NCBI GenBank assembly: GCA_902729315.2
Contig: LR746264.1
Coordinates: forward strand, 10,385,878 to 10,449,877
Direction: 5' to 3'
Length of the DNA: 64,000 bases
Source of the DNA: Spirodela intermedia
Taxonomy: Eukaryota; Streptophyta; Magnoliopsida; Alismatales; Araceae
The position numbers and the translations under genes were made by a program. This document shows positions 26,964-39,314 of the stretch, piece after piece; position 1 is the first letter of the stretch; every line of letters starts with the position of its first letter. The notes under the pieces are model-generated. The model ran no database searches, was not told the DNA's origin, and saw nothing but the letters and a program-made list of their open reading frames with translations.

Positions 26964-27520
26964 CAGAGAGAGAGAAGAGCGAGAGAGCGCGCGCGAGAGA
27001 GAGAGAGGACCAAGAGGGAGAGAGAGAGGAGCGAGAGCGCGCGCACGAGAGAGAGAGGACCAAGAGGGAGAGAGAAAGAAGTGCTAGAGGGAGAGAGAGA
27101 GGAGCGAGGCGCGCGCGCGAGAGAGAGAGAGGACCAAGAGGGAGAGAGAGAGGAGCGAGAGCGCGAGCACGAGAGAGAGAGGACCAAGAGGGAGAGAGAA
27201 GGAAGTGCTAGAGGGAGAGAGAGAAGAGCGAGAGAGCACGCGAGAGAGAGAAGAGGAGCAAGAGGGAGAGAGAGAAGAGCAAGAGCACGCGCGAAGAGGA
27301 CCAGGAGGGAGGGAGAGTGAAAGAGAGAGAGGACCAAGAGGGAGAGAGAGAAGAGCAAGAGCACGCGCGTGAGAGAGAGAGACAGGAGCGAGGGAGAGAG
27401 AGAGAAGAGCGAGAGCGCGCGCGTGAGAGAGAGAGAGTAAGAGAGATAGAGAGAAGCAAGAGGGAGAGGGAGAAAGAAGAGCTAGCGAGAGGGAGAGAGA
27501 GAGAGAGAAAGAGAGAAGAG
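26964..27520. repeat. GA-rich minisatellite with higher-order period
   Basis: Units built from GAGAGAGAGAGGACCAAGAG, GGAGCGAGAG and (GC)n runs alternate over about 550 bases. The marker GTGCTAGAGG recurs at 27081 and 27205, a higher-order period of 124 bases. The short CGCGCGCG runs are alternating purine-pyrimidine. All long open frames here are low-complexity LSLSLS or ERERER artefacts. Confidence 0.9.
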
Positions 27521-27904
27521 CGTTTTGCTCACATCGTTGGGAGTAGGTTAGGTTAAAAGGATGCGGCGTCATCGAGGGGCCTAGTAAGAGTGGTTTAGAT
27601 GGAAGGGGTTTTGGTGGAGGAGGGGGGGCAAGGGGGGGAGGGTGGGGAGTGACGTCACCGCCGGAGATATCCGCCGGCGGCGGCTTCGTCGACGGCGGGC
27701 CCATCCAGGTTGCGTCGTCGGTCTTCTTTTCTTAATCCCAGTGGCCTCCAATGGACAGCTGAACTCTCACGTCATCCTCACCCTCCCCCCTTTTTAAACT
27801 CCGCATCCCGTCCCCCAGCTCGCGCGAGCTTCTTCTCCTTCTCCTTCTTCTTCTTCCTCGCTCCCTCCATTCCTCTGCATCTCCGTCACCTTTTCCTTCA
27901 GCAG

Positions 27905-28153
27905 ATGGAAGGTCTCATCCCCTTCGTATACAGGGCCATAGTGCAGTACAAGAACAGCGGGCAGCCGACGGCGTGGCTCGGGGACTCGCCGTCCGGGAGC
28001 TACATGCGGCTTCCAGGAGATTCGGGCAGACTCCGCGCAGTAAACCACGAATTCCAGTTCCTCTCGTCGCCGCCGCGGAGGGCTCCGGTCGCCACCGCTC
28101 CGCCGCCGGCGCAGTCTCCCCTCCGCCGAACCACCTCTCGCCGCCCTGTTTAA
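27905..28153 (+). CDS. Small plant protein with MEGLIPFVYRAI N-terminus
   Basis: An intronless frame of 82 residues begins MEGLIPFVYRAIVQYKN. SYMRLPGDSGR follows at about residues 33-43, and the tail is basic and Pro/Ala-rich, ending TTSRRPV. From memory, short plant proteins share an MEGLIPxVYRAI-type start and are listed as uncharacterised; I cannot name a function. I see no signal peptide, membrane segment or known domain. The ATG at 27905 is preferred over upstream in-frame starts because the conserved-looking part begins there and the preceding 70 bases look like a CT-rich leader. TTTTTAAAC near 27790 could serve as a TATA-like element. The GA minisatellite ends about 385 bases upstream. 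That the gene is real is likely but not certain. Confidence 0.65.
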   Translation: MEGLIPFVYRAIVQYKNSGQPTAWLGDSPSGSYMRLPGDSGRLRAVNHEFQFLSSPPRRAPVATAPPPAQSPLRRTTSRRPV

Positions 28154-28886
28154 CCGGCCGGCGAAGGTTCCCTCTTTCAAATGCACGGCCTCCGTCCCTC
28201 CCTATCCCCCATGGCGAAGAAAGCATGCTCGCCATAGCGCTGAAGTAAGGTCCTCATCTGCTGAATAAGTAAGGTCCGGCCCTCCCAAGGAGAAGCCGCT
28301 TAAAGCAGGCAGCGGCTTTGCCGGCTCTTCTGTAAACTGTATATCCATTAAAGACGTGAACGAGCTTGCATATTGATTTCCGACCTGTTCTCGGGAAGAA
28401 ACAGAAAACCCTAAGAACATAAATACATAGAAAGATATGCACCCCGACCAAAGGTTTATCGACTGTGTTGTCTAAGTTTATCCGTGGCTAGGATGGGGGA
28501 AGGGGAGGAGGTTTCCTCGATGAACCCTAGATTTCGTCGCGGGCCGGGCAAGCGATCGTCGTCTTCCAACCCAATTTCCTGGGTGTAGGTGAGGTGGAGG
28601 GATTGAAGGAACACTTCGTCGTCGTCGCCATCAGGAGTAGGTGGGTTCTGGGAGAATGGGATACGGCAAGGCTCTCCACGTGGGAGACAGAGACTCGTCG
28701 GGTAGTAGCAGGCCGGCGGCGCCGCCCAACGGCGCCGCCCCGGAAAGTCCACACGAATCTGGTCAACCGTGAGGATAAGAACGGCTGCCCTGCCGAATAT
28801 CGGTCAATGTCCAGGATAAAAACCGCTGGTTCTCACCTGCCTCGTCATTACTGTTGTTATACTCGGCTAATACAGCGAGCGAGAGA

Positions 28887-28893
<7 letters not shown>

Positions 28894-28928
<35 letters not shown>

Positions 28929-28946
28929 GAGAGAGAGAGAGAGAGA
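28894..28946. repeat. (TA)n-(GA)n compound microsatellite
   Basis: About 15 TA units are followed by about 10 GA units. Confidence 0.95.
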
Positions 28947-29189
28947 ATGATATTATCCCAGCTTTCGTCAACAGGGTGACTTGCTGGAGCCATGGGAGCA
29001 GGACATCGCACCCACCTCCTCGAAGCAAGAAGCTGGACGAGCTGAAATAATATTCTTAAAATCGTAGTAGGTTACACTACCTAAAATAGTTATGCGTAAG
29101 ACACTGGCTAACACGTTTTCTAATTACTTTTTTCTGAGTGAAAAAATCCACGATTGTTGGGCTCGGCATTGTTGCCCACACGTTCCCTA

Positions 29190-29194
<5 letters not shown>

Positions 29195-29219
<25 letters not shown>
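29195..29219. repeat. (CT)n microsatellite
   Basis: About 12 CT units. Confidence 0.95.
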
Positions 29220-29224
<5 letters not shown>

Positions 29225-29423
29225 AAACTGGAGCCCATTTCCGGGCCTCCTTCGGATCAGAACTGTGGGCTCGCAATGCGAAAGAACCCATTTTCGGCGA
29301 GGCTGCTTTTCTCCTCCCCCTGGTCAACGGCGACAACAGATAGCTGCCCAGTTCACACTGCCCCAGAACGCCCTCCCATCTTTCTTTTCCTATGATTCTT
29401 CCTATTTATGGGAGGTGGGGGGT

Positions 29424-29450
29424 AGAGAGAGAGAGAGAGAGAGAGAGAGA
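29424..29450. repeat. (GA)n microsatellite
   Basis: About 13 GA units. Confidence 0.95.
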
Positions 29451-30428
29451 TCTTCTCCGCCCCTACCGGATCGATAAGGTCGGCTTGACTTCTGATTTGT
29501 CATAACCCAATAAAGTAATTTAATAAACATGTCCGAAACCAATCCTCTGCTTATTTTGTCTCACGTTGGTTAGTGCGGTTGACTTTTGGGCTCTAAGGCC
29601 CGATGAGACTTTTCTGCTCTCTCCCATGGCCGGGGGGGTCCGACTGGTTCTTCCTTACTCTCTATCCACTCCGCGTAGAGAGAGAACCATGAGAGACCGG
29701 AAGAAGAGAGAGAGAGAGAGGATTGGACCGGAGAAAATTTCCCGGTTTGGGCTGGCCCGGCTCACTGCCATTAAGGCTGAGAACAGAAGCTTTTCTTGGC
29801 CCACGTAGTTCGGTGCGTATTTAAGAGAGGCAGTGCCTCTGACTATTGTTTACTGAGTCGTGCGATCGTCGCAGATGAAGTCAATGATTTGTCAGGAAAG
29901 TCAAAGGTAATGTTAAGAGGAGCACTAATAAGTTTTTAAGTATTTTGGCCACGAGAGAAACGAGATCCAAAATATTAGTACGTCGTGCGATTTTTAAAAT
30001 ACCTACGGAACAAATAAAAAGCGAACATGCGTTTTTTTCTCTCCTATGAGCTTTGAAGCGCACCTTCTACGTGAAAATCATACAACTCCCAAGTTTTTCG
30101 CACCGACAGCGAACTTTGAATCCTGTGGGCGTGGCCATCGGAAAGACTACTTTTAAACTTTTACCCCTCATGATTTCCGAAAAGTAACCTAAATAAATTC
30201 AAATTACGAATATACTACATCTCGTGCGAGTTTCGCGACTTCTTGAAGCGCAGAGAGAGGTAATGTAAAGTATTAGGGTTTAAATATAATATCAAATATA
30301 TTCAGATGAGTATATGAGAAAAACCCCAAACAGGGAGATTTGATGATGACATGTGCGTATTCAGGACGACAACAATGCCGCTGCATTTCCGGCGCTGCTC
30401 GGATATCACGGTGGAGGGCGGCGCAACC

Positions 30429-32598
30429 ATGGCGAGCCCACTCGTCCACCGGCGGTGGCGGCGGCGGCATCTCCTCCTCCTCCTCTTCGCCGCCGTCTTC
30501 TTCCACTCTCTCCCGGCGGTGTGCCAGGCCAAAGTATGCCCGGCATGCGGCAGCGCCGCCGTCCCTTACCCCCTGAGCACCGCCGCCGACTGCGGCAACC
30601 CAAAGTACAAGATCCGGTGCAACACCGCCTCCCAGTCCCTCTTCTTCGATTCCGCCAACGGGACGGCGTATCCCATCATCTCCATCTCGCCGGAGAGTCA
30701 GCGCCTGGTGATTCGGCCGTCCCCTCTCGTCGCCGGTGCCTGCGTCACGGAAGACCTTCCCACGGCGGGGCTCCGCCTGGATCAGACGCTCCCCTTCAAC
30801 ATCACTCAGAGCAACACAATCTTCTACCTTAACTGCACAGAACGTATCCTGTCCTCCCCGCTGAACTGTAGCGCCAACAGCCCCTGCAAAGCTTACGTTA
30901 ACGCCACCGCCGCCTGCCTCCGGGGGGGCCCAATCTGCTGCACCTTCGGGGCCGGAGGCTCGTCGACGTCATACCAGCTGCGAGCGAGCTGGACTGGTTG
31001 CTCGGCTTACCGGAGTTTCGTGGGGCTGGAGCCAGATTCGACTCCAGTGGCGCAGTGGGAGCAGAAGTTGGGGGTGGAGATCCAGTGGGCGACCCCGAAG
31101 GAGCCCATCTGCAACGCCCAGTCCGACTGCGAGGCCGGGGCCAACGCGACTTGCCGCGCAGACCCGGCGGATGAGGGAGGAGTGAGCCGCTGTTTCTGCA
31201 ATTCCGGGCTTCGGTGGGATCCCTTCAATGGCACCTGCGCCAGCCGTGAGCTCTTCCTCCTCTCCCCGTCGTCTTTCTCTTCCTTTCCCTCTCTCTCTCT
31301 CTCCCTATTAATGTGTCTGTGTTCTTCCTCCGCTATCGTAATATGCGCAGTTGCTGAGGAGTGCGAGGCGTCAGGAAGCTGCGGAGGATCGGGGAAGGCC
31401 GCTCTCATTGCGGGTGCGTAGAGGACTGGGGGTTGTCCTGGCTTTATGCTTGCGGCCATAATCACGAACATGTTTCATCTGGTGGTGGTGGGTCTGAACA
31501 GGGCTGACCTCGGGACTGGGGGCGGCGCTCGTGGTGGGCGTGGTGGGATTCCTGCTTCTCCGACGGCAGCGCCGTGCCAGGGCGGCGCGCGAGCGGCTGA
31601 CGAAGGAGCGCGAGGAGATCCTCAACGCCAACAACAGCAGTGGGCGCTCGGCCAAGAACTTCACCGGGCGGGAGATCAGGAAGGCGACGGGGAACTTCTC
31701 CCGCAGCAACTTCCTCGGCTCGGGGGGCTTCGGGGAGGTCTTCAAGGGTACCCTGGACGACGGCACGCCGGTGGCCGTCAAGTGCGCCAAGCTGGGGAAC
31801 ACCAAATCCACGGAGCAGGTCCTCAACGAGGTGCGCATCCTGTCGCAGGTCAACCACCGCTGCCTCGTGCGCCTCCTCGGCTGCTGCGTGGAGCTGGATC
31901 AGCCCATCATGGTCTACGAGTTCATCCCCAACGGCACCCTCTACGAGCACCTCCACGGCCAGCGCGCCAGTGAGCCCCCGCTCCCCTGGCGGCGCCGCCT
32001 CGCCATCGCCCGCCAGACCGCCGAGGGCCTCGCCTACCTGCACTCCTCCGCCGTGCCGGCCATCTACCACCGCGACGTCAAGTCCAGCAACATCCTCCTC
32101 GACGAGAAGCACAACGCCAAGGTCGCCGACTTCGGGCTCTCCCGGCTGGCGGAGACGGACCTCAGCCACATCTCCACCTGCGCGCAGGGGACCCTCGGCT
32201 ACCTCGACCCGGAGTACTACCGCAACTACCAGCTCACCGACAAGAGCGACGTCTACAGCTTCGGGGTGGTGCTGCTGGAGCTCCTCACCTCGCAGAAGGC
32301 CATCGACTTCACCCGCGGCGCAGACGACGTCAATCTCGCCGTCTTCGTCAAGCGGCGCATGGACGAGGAGCGGCTGATGGACGCCGTCGACAAGGACCTC
32401 CTGGAGGGGGCGACACAGCTCTCCATGGACACCATGAAGGCCCTCGGCTTCCTCGCCATGGGCTGCCTCGAGGAGCGCCGCCAGAACCGCCCCTCAATGA
32501 AGGAGGTCACCGAGGAGATCGCCTACATCATCAGCATCGAGGCCGGCAGCGTCGAGCTCTCCATCGGCGGCGACACGCTCGACACCATCCCCCTCTAA
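30429..32598 (+). CDS. Wall-associated receptor kinase-like protein (WAKL15/WAKL20 type)
   Basis: Three exons: 30429-31245, 31351-31413, 31502-32598, giving 658 residues. The ATG at 30429 has a good context (CAACCATGGC) and starts a signal peptide with an LLLLLFAAVFF core; in-frame ATGs at 30351 and 30375 would only add a charged extension. The extracellular part begins CPACGSAAVPYPLS, typical of the GUB_WAK galacturonan-binding domain, and is Cys-rich with many N-glycosylation sites. One membrane span lies at about 295-313 (LTSGLGAALVVGVVGFLLL). The kinase has GSGGFGEVFKG (about 366-376), the lysine of VAVK (387), HRDVKSSNILLD (Asp 485), DFGLSR (about 503) and GTLGYLDPEYY, so it looks like an active RD Ser/Thr kinase. 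Relatives sit at the plasma membrane and sense wall pectin or mediate defence and growth responses. The specific ligand is unknown. Confidence 0.93.
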
Positions 32599-32669
32599 AG
32601 TCTGGACTGACTAGCTGTACTCTCTTCGACGAGTCAACCATGCCACAAGGAGAGACTCTTCTGACTCCG

Positions 32670-33080
32670 ACGACTAGTCAACCACACCACGTGGCGAGAC
32701 ATATATATGTACCTCCCTACTATTGGGCCGGCCAAACTCTTACTTGAACTACGCTACCTACATCCTGACGAGTCATGCTGTCCCTTCCTTTTGAACTGCA
32801 CGATAACGGCGGTCCATTATGTGCCGGGCCCATTAACCCCCGTAGCTCTCTAGGCCCAGTAAGTAGTAGTGCTCTGGGAATGACCAGTCAACCAACCCAC
32901 GTGGCGATATAGATTTATGTATATACCTACTAATGGGCCGGTTGGACTAATTATTGGGTTAAATCCTAATGAGCCCTGCGTTCTCGTTCCTTATTTTAAA
33001 CTGACGATAAATCTGGCCCATTATGAGTATGAGGCCAGTAGCTCCGTTTCTAGAAGGCCCACTAAATAGTAGTGCGGTCG
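32670..33080. repeat. Diverged tandem duplication (about 205 bases x 2) carrying G-boxes
   Basis: The units 32670-32877 and 32882-33080 share order and many words: AGTCAACCA, CCACGTGGCGA, TATATGTA, ATGGGCCGG or TTGGGCCGG, GATAA..CGG or TCTGG..CCATTATG, and AGTAGTAGTGC or ATAGTAGTGC. Each holds one CCACGTGGCGA (32687-32697 and 32897-32907), a G-box/ABRE-like core. Confidence 0.75.
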
Positions 33081-33283
33081 TAACGAAGCCAGAGAAAAGG
33101 ACAAATCTTTACTGCATCGTGCCGAACAAGCTCGTGCCTTGTCTCTCTCTCTCTTTCTCTCTCTAAATGTGAGGATCTGAACCGGATGGTTAAACCGGAG
33201 GGTGGGCGGGTTCCACGTCGATATGGGCCCCACAGACTTGGGGATCTGGAAATAATGAAAAAAAGCGGGAGAGATGGAGGGGC

Positions 33284-33290
33284 TATATAA
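33284..33290 (+). promoter_or_regulatory. TATA box of the GDP-mannose pyrophosphorylase gene
   Basis: TATATAA stands in a GC-rich setting (GGGGCTATATAACGG), with transcription expected about 30 bases downstream. Confidence 0.6.
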
Positions 33291-34554
33291 CGGTGGGGCG
33301 GTTATCGTTGGCGGGATCGTGTAAGTTCGTCTTCTTTGTTTTAGTTCTACCGGCTTTCTGCGACAACCCTCGCGTTGACCGCCCCGTGAGCAGAGAGGAG
33401 AGCAGGAGAGAGGAGCCCGGGAGGAAGGACCGGAGTCGCGAGGTACGGCCAGTTGAGATCTCGCGAGGTTTTCTTTTACTCTTTGATGGCGGCATACTTT
33501 CGATGTTTTCTTTTCTCTTCTTCTTCTCGTCGATCGGTTGATTTTCGCATCCGTTCGGAGAGGAAACTCTCCGCGATTTCGTTCCAGGTCCCCGCCGGCG
33601 CGCGCAGCTTTGGTGCTGTCTGGTCCACCGCGTCGTCTTACGAGGAACGCGGCTTTCGATTTGTGCTTTGCTTGACGCCCAATTTTCTTCATTTCTAGAG
33701 CTTTTATTCTCGATCTGTGCGCGACACCTGTTATTCGGTGAATTTTACTTTTGGAAATTCTCTTGTTGTGCGTGCTACTTTCCGAGATTTCCCCGGGCTC
33801 CGGGCGTTATCAATTCAGGTTCTGCAAGCGTCAAAGGAGGGGGGGAGGGGGGGGGGTCTCGGTTAACCGATATCCATGTTTAATTGATTACAGACCATCC
33901 CCCTCTCCCACTTTCGGACGATATCCTCTCCGAAAGCCTTGTTTCACTACGTTTCCTGTCAAAAGTCGGTTGAGAATGAGGCCAGTCGTGTGGGGCCTCG
34001 TCTTTCCGGTGGCTTGCTATGTGCGCCAGTAGAGGGAGGATAAGGATCGCAGAGGCTCATTTGGCTTCTGCGATCGAAAGCGATCCAGCTTGCAATTAGC
34101 AGGAAGCTTTTGTCGCCTGCTCCACCGAGAAACGTGAGGACGCATTTCGACTTCTACGGTTGGGAGGGTTTTAGGCACCGGTCGACACATGCGTCTATCT
34201 TTCCTTGAGGTCCTCGATTTCTGCATCTGCCCTACTCTCCGAAGAGATCTGAGGCCGATGTCCCCTCCATCCTCTGCCACCTGGTAGCAGTCCAGGTTGC
34301 TTGCCACCAAGCAGGGTTGCTATTTCAGCCGGCTCAAGCGCTGTCTACTTCTGAGAATTTGCACTTGGTCTAGCATAATAGCCTTCAGTTTGCATCGGAA
34401 GGTCCCCGCAACTCTTCTACAGTTCATTCTGTGATTGGTTTGACATTAGATCTTGCTTGTGCTTGAGATACGTCGCTTTATTTACGTTTCCTGGGGACAG
34501 CTCTCAGAATAATCTGTGGGTTTTGTATGATCTCGGCAGGTGAACAGGAGTTAG

Positions 34555-36041
<1,487 letters not shown>

Positions 36042-37889
36042 AACAGGCCACCCCCCCATTCACGGCTTCCTCTTCCTTTGCGCTCTGTAGATATACACTC
36101 AGTCATCTATCTCCGACCATCTACTTCTTTACTGATGCCTCTGCTTCGTGCGACACCTTTTGCTTCTCTGCGAGAGCAGCCGACGTCGTTATGTCAATTC
36201 TTCCCGCAGTCGTCCCCCTCCCTCCCATCCGCCAGAATATCATTATTATTGTTATTATTGTTACTATCATTGTTATTCCAGCATCATAATTGAGCTATAG
36301 TATATGTATATTCAGGGTAAAAATTCTACCTTATAAAGCCCGAAAAAGAAACCTTTTTCGTGCTCGCCTAATCCACAGAAAAATAACAAGACGTGGTGTT
36401 CATTTTTTTCCAGTTTAAAACCCATTTTCTCGAAAAAAAAAAAAAAAGAAGAGTTTTTTGGGGCGATGGGCGACCGTTTTATGATCGATAAATTTCTCAG
36501 GTGGGCGGATTGCAAACGAAAAAGCTCTCGCCGGGATGTGCCACGCCTGGTGACCTGAGCTTCCGTTGGCACGGGCGACACCGTTTACAGTTGCGTCGTA
36601 TTGACCAGAGGTGAGCAATGGGAGTTCTGAATGGCGGCGTGAAGGAGACGTGGCCTGCTAATGGAAATTTCTCTGAGCTTCGCTGAACCGCTGGATAATT
36701 CCACGTGGGCCCACCGTATGTCAAAGGAGGAGCCTGGAGATGACCAGAGACTATGATTGATGACGATGCTTTTGCGAATCAGAACCACCCGTCCAAGAGC
36801 ATATTCTCTCACGTAGGACTGCTGCCAGGTGTCACCTTACCATGTGGACACAGAGGCCCGATAAGAGCAGCTGACTTCACTGGCCTGGCCCACCGCATCT
36901 GAGACGACGAAGTCGGCCCACAGATGGGCTTAGTCCAACACCAGACAAGGCCACTGTGGTCCAGATCTTCCGACACGTCCTCCTCCCCACCCGTCCTCCC
37001 CTGTACTGCCCGTACGCTTGGCAGGAAGCAATTACACGTGGAAGATTATGAATGTGGCACGAACCATCTTTTTTACCCCGCCTCGTGCTCCAAACTTTCC
37101 ACGCAAACCGACAAGGTAAAGCGATGCACGACTTGACGCTGACGTGTCTCTCGAGCTCCAAACTTTCCACGTAAGCCGACAGGGCTGACGATGTGATGCA
37201 CGGCACTGACGATGACGTGGGAAGCCAGGGGGGCACGGTGGCCAGCTCGTGGTCCGCGTGAGCTTTGGGCCCGCGGATGGCCCCAACTGGGAGTAAACGG
37301 ACGGGCTCCTTCTGTTCTCAATTGTGAGCGGCACAGATCTCCGTCTTGGCTAACATTCGGGCCAAGTTGCAGTTGGGCCTCCACTATGGGCCTCATTGGG
37401 CCATCATATCAAAAATACGCTTCCAATGGAACAGCCAACTCGTCCTTCTCTATAGGCCACGAGAGAGAGAGAGAGGGAGGAAATGTGCACATTTTTGCAG
37501 GTTTTAAATATGAGAGCATTCACAGGATCAACATTTTCGGTCTATTTATTTTATCACAGAAAAAAAAATAGAAACATATGCAATTCCTAATTAGTCAGTA
37601 TCATTTTATCAACAATATTTCACTATTCCACGTCACAATTAGTTATTCAGAATAATCTTATTAACCATTATACAACTAAAGCCGGAGAGAGAAATGAGCC
37701 GAATAGAAAAGAGCCCAATAGAGGAAACAAAAGAGCCTAATAGATGAATCAACCCAATAAAAGAGCCCAATAGAGGAATTGAATGAACCCTACTAAAAGA
37801 ACAATATCGCCGTTATTGTTCTGTTACGGGCCGTAGACAAAAGGAGCCCAATAAAGTAAATGAGCCATGAACATTTTTTTAAGGATTGG
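36042..37889. other. Intergenic region
   Basis: The beginning should be the 3' untranslated region of the preceding gene. A 65-base tandem duplication lies at 37087-37219. The segment 37500-37880 is AT-rich, with repeated words of the GAGCCCAATAGAG type at 37710-37770. No gene is seen. Confidence 0.5.
37087..37219. repeat. 65-base tandem direct repeat (2 copies)
   Basis: The copies at 37087-37146 and 37155-37219 both start GCTCCAAACTTTCCACG, both contain CCGACA, GATG..GCACG and GACGATGACGTG or GACGCTGACGTG, and differ by small indels. Confidence 0.85.
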
Positions 37890-38085
37890 TAGGGGTGCGC
37901 CAGGCCGGTGCAGTAGTGCAACGCATCGGCGACGCGCGAAGACCCCAGTGGCAAGCCACTGTGGTGGGCCCTCCCCCACAAGAAATTAATTTAATATCAT
38001 GTGGGCCGATGGCCCACGTATCAGATATTAAACTGATAAGAACAGATACTACACTTGATCTTAGCCAAAAGGCCGAGAAAGGTAT
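37890..38085 (-). ncRNA. U2: U2 spliceosomal snRNA
   Basis: The minus strand starts ATACCTTTCTCGGCCTTTTG and contains the branch-point recognition sequence GTGTAGTATCTGTTC. It continues with CAGTTTAATATCTGATA, the stem GTGGGCCATCGGCCCAC, and an Sm-type run with AATTTCTTGTGGGGG, and ends in stem-loop IV with GCGTTGCACTACTGCACCGG and GCGCACCCC. The length of about 196 nt equals plant U2, and the whole molecule appears present. The 5' end is fixed by the conserved AUACCUUUC start; the 3' end is accurate to a few bases. U2 pairs with the intron branch site in the spliceosome. A complete plant snRNA promoter precedes it, so this copy is likely expressed rather than a pseudogene. Confidence 0.97.
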
Positions 38086-38109
38086 GAGTTCTTCTGAGGC
38101 GTGGAGGGC

Positions 38110-38117
38110 TTTATATA
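38110..38117 (-). promoter_or_regulatory. snRNA TATA box
   Basis: TATATAAA on the minus strand lies 25-32 bases upstream of the U2 start, the position used by plant U-snRNA genes. Confidence 0.9.
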
Positions 38118-38147
38118 GACATTTCTTGTCGTGCTATCATAAACAAC

Positions 38148-38158
38148 CGATGTGGGAC
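38148..38158 (-). promoter_or_regulatory. snRNA upstream sequence element (USE)
   Basis: GTCCCACATCG on the minus strand matches the plant USE consensus RTCCCACATCG. It begins 73 bases upstream of the RNA start and is separated from the TATA box by 30 bases, the wide spacing typical of RNA polymerase II snRNA genes (polymerase III genes use about 10 fewer). Confidence 0.93.
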
Positions 38159-38510
38159 TAAAAAGATCAAGTACAATAAATAAAACATATGGGTATATGA
38201 GTATGAATGAGAAAACTATGGTGGGGCACAGTTTGGGTTCCCTCACAAGGGAGGGAATCATTACCATTGTACTCTACTTCTCTAGGATTAGGCAGACAGT
38301 CCGACTGAACATTAGGGCTAAGATGCTCTCCGTTCGTCATTGAATGCTTCCTTTCACCTATGCAACTAGTGGTTTAGCTCCAATTTGATCCTCGATGTGC
38401 AGAGGAGATTGTTCTTGTCCTTTATGGCTATGAAAATTCAGGTCAATGGTTCCAAAACGAGCGACATCTGAGGATTGATGAACGATACTCTTTTTCTATT
38501 TTAAAACATA

Positions 38511-38810
38511 CTGTAGAAGTAAATTCAGCTGTGGTTTGGCCGCGAGTGTGTACTCCTTAGATTACATTCTATTGTATGTACTCCTTAGATTCTCTATCAC
38601 CCTAGTGGATCAATAAGATGATCAGTTTCTGTATACATTTCATTGCCGATTTTGTTTCAATTCCCTGTAGAAGTAAATTCAGCTGTGGTTTGGCCGCGAG
38701 TGTGTCCGATTACATTCTATTGTACTCGTTAGATTCTCTATCACCCTAGTGGATCAATAAGATGATCAGTTTCTGTATACATTTCATTGCCGATTTTGTT
38801 TCAATTCCCT
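38511..38810. repeat. Near-identical tandem duplication (155 + 145 bases)
   Basis: The unit starting CTGTAGAAGTAAATTCAGC occurs at 38511-38665 and again at about 38666-38810. The second lacks a few bases near GTGTGTAC and TGTATGTACTCC but is otherwise almost identical through CCGATTTTGTTTCAATTCC. Confidence 0.93.
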
Positions 38811-39271
38811 TTGAATGGATATTGTTCTAAGGAGACCACTGCAGTCTTCATGGTGCGAATGATAATATGATGAAATGGGCAAATTATAAGATTTATTAGC
38901 CATAATGCTGGGTATGAGTAGAGGGTTGATTGCTGACTGTTGGGCATTGACCAGCTCGCTGGATGGACTAGTTTGCTGATTGTTGCCCGGGTCGTTGGAT
39001 GGACTAGTCAGGTGAGAGACTCTGGTCGTAGAAGGGGCCAGGGCAGTTGAGACTGGATCGGCCCAAACCACAGTTCAACAGGATTTACTCGTAACCGGCT
39101 ACTGGGCACTAGGAGATGCAGCTGACTTCGAAGACGGAGGGGCCCCACTATGTTTGGATTGGACCCTCATCCTACGTTACTTCACCTTGAAATGTCTATC
39201 ATAATTCTCCACTATATCCATGCACTCATCATCGTCAATTTCTCTACTTCGCCAAATCCATCTTTCTTGGT

Positions 39272-39314
39272 GTTTGATGTATGGATTATGTTCTTCCATT
39301 CCATTACATCAAAC
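39272..39314. repeat. Short inverted repeat
   Basis: GTTTGATGTATGG and CCATTACATCAAAC pair with one bulged base around a loop of 16 bases. The arms are flanked by direct copies of TTCTTGGTGTTT. Confidence 0.7.

Larger units (their letters stand above)
28154..30428. other. Intergenic region with microsatellites
   Basis: I see no convincing gene. Simple repeats lie at 28894-28946, 29195-29219 and 29424-29450. TTTAAATATAATA near 30277 could be the TATA region of the following receptor-kinase gene. Confidence 0.5.

Noticed and set aside
27084-27704. 206-codon minus-strand Leu/Ser frame
   Set aside because: It is produced by the GA minisatellite; there are no non-repetitive conserved segments.
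28456-28752. Minus-strand frame rich in Asp/Pro
   Set aside because: It has no ATG at its start and no family match; a GC-rich open stretch explains it.
31640-32377. 245-codon plus-strand frame inside the receptor kinase
   Set aside because: It is a Ser/Arg/Pro-rich shadow frame of a GC-rich kinase exon.
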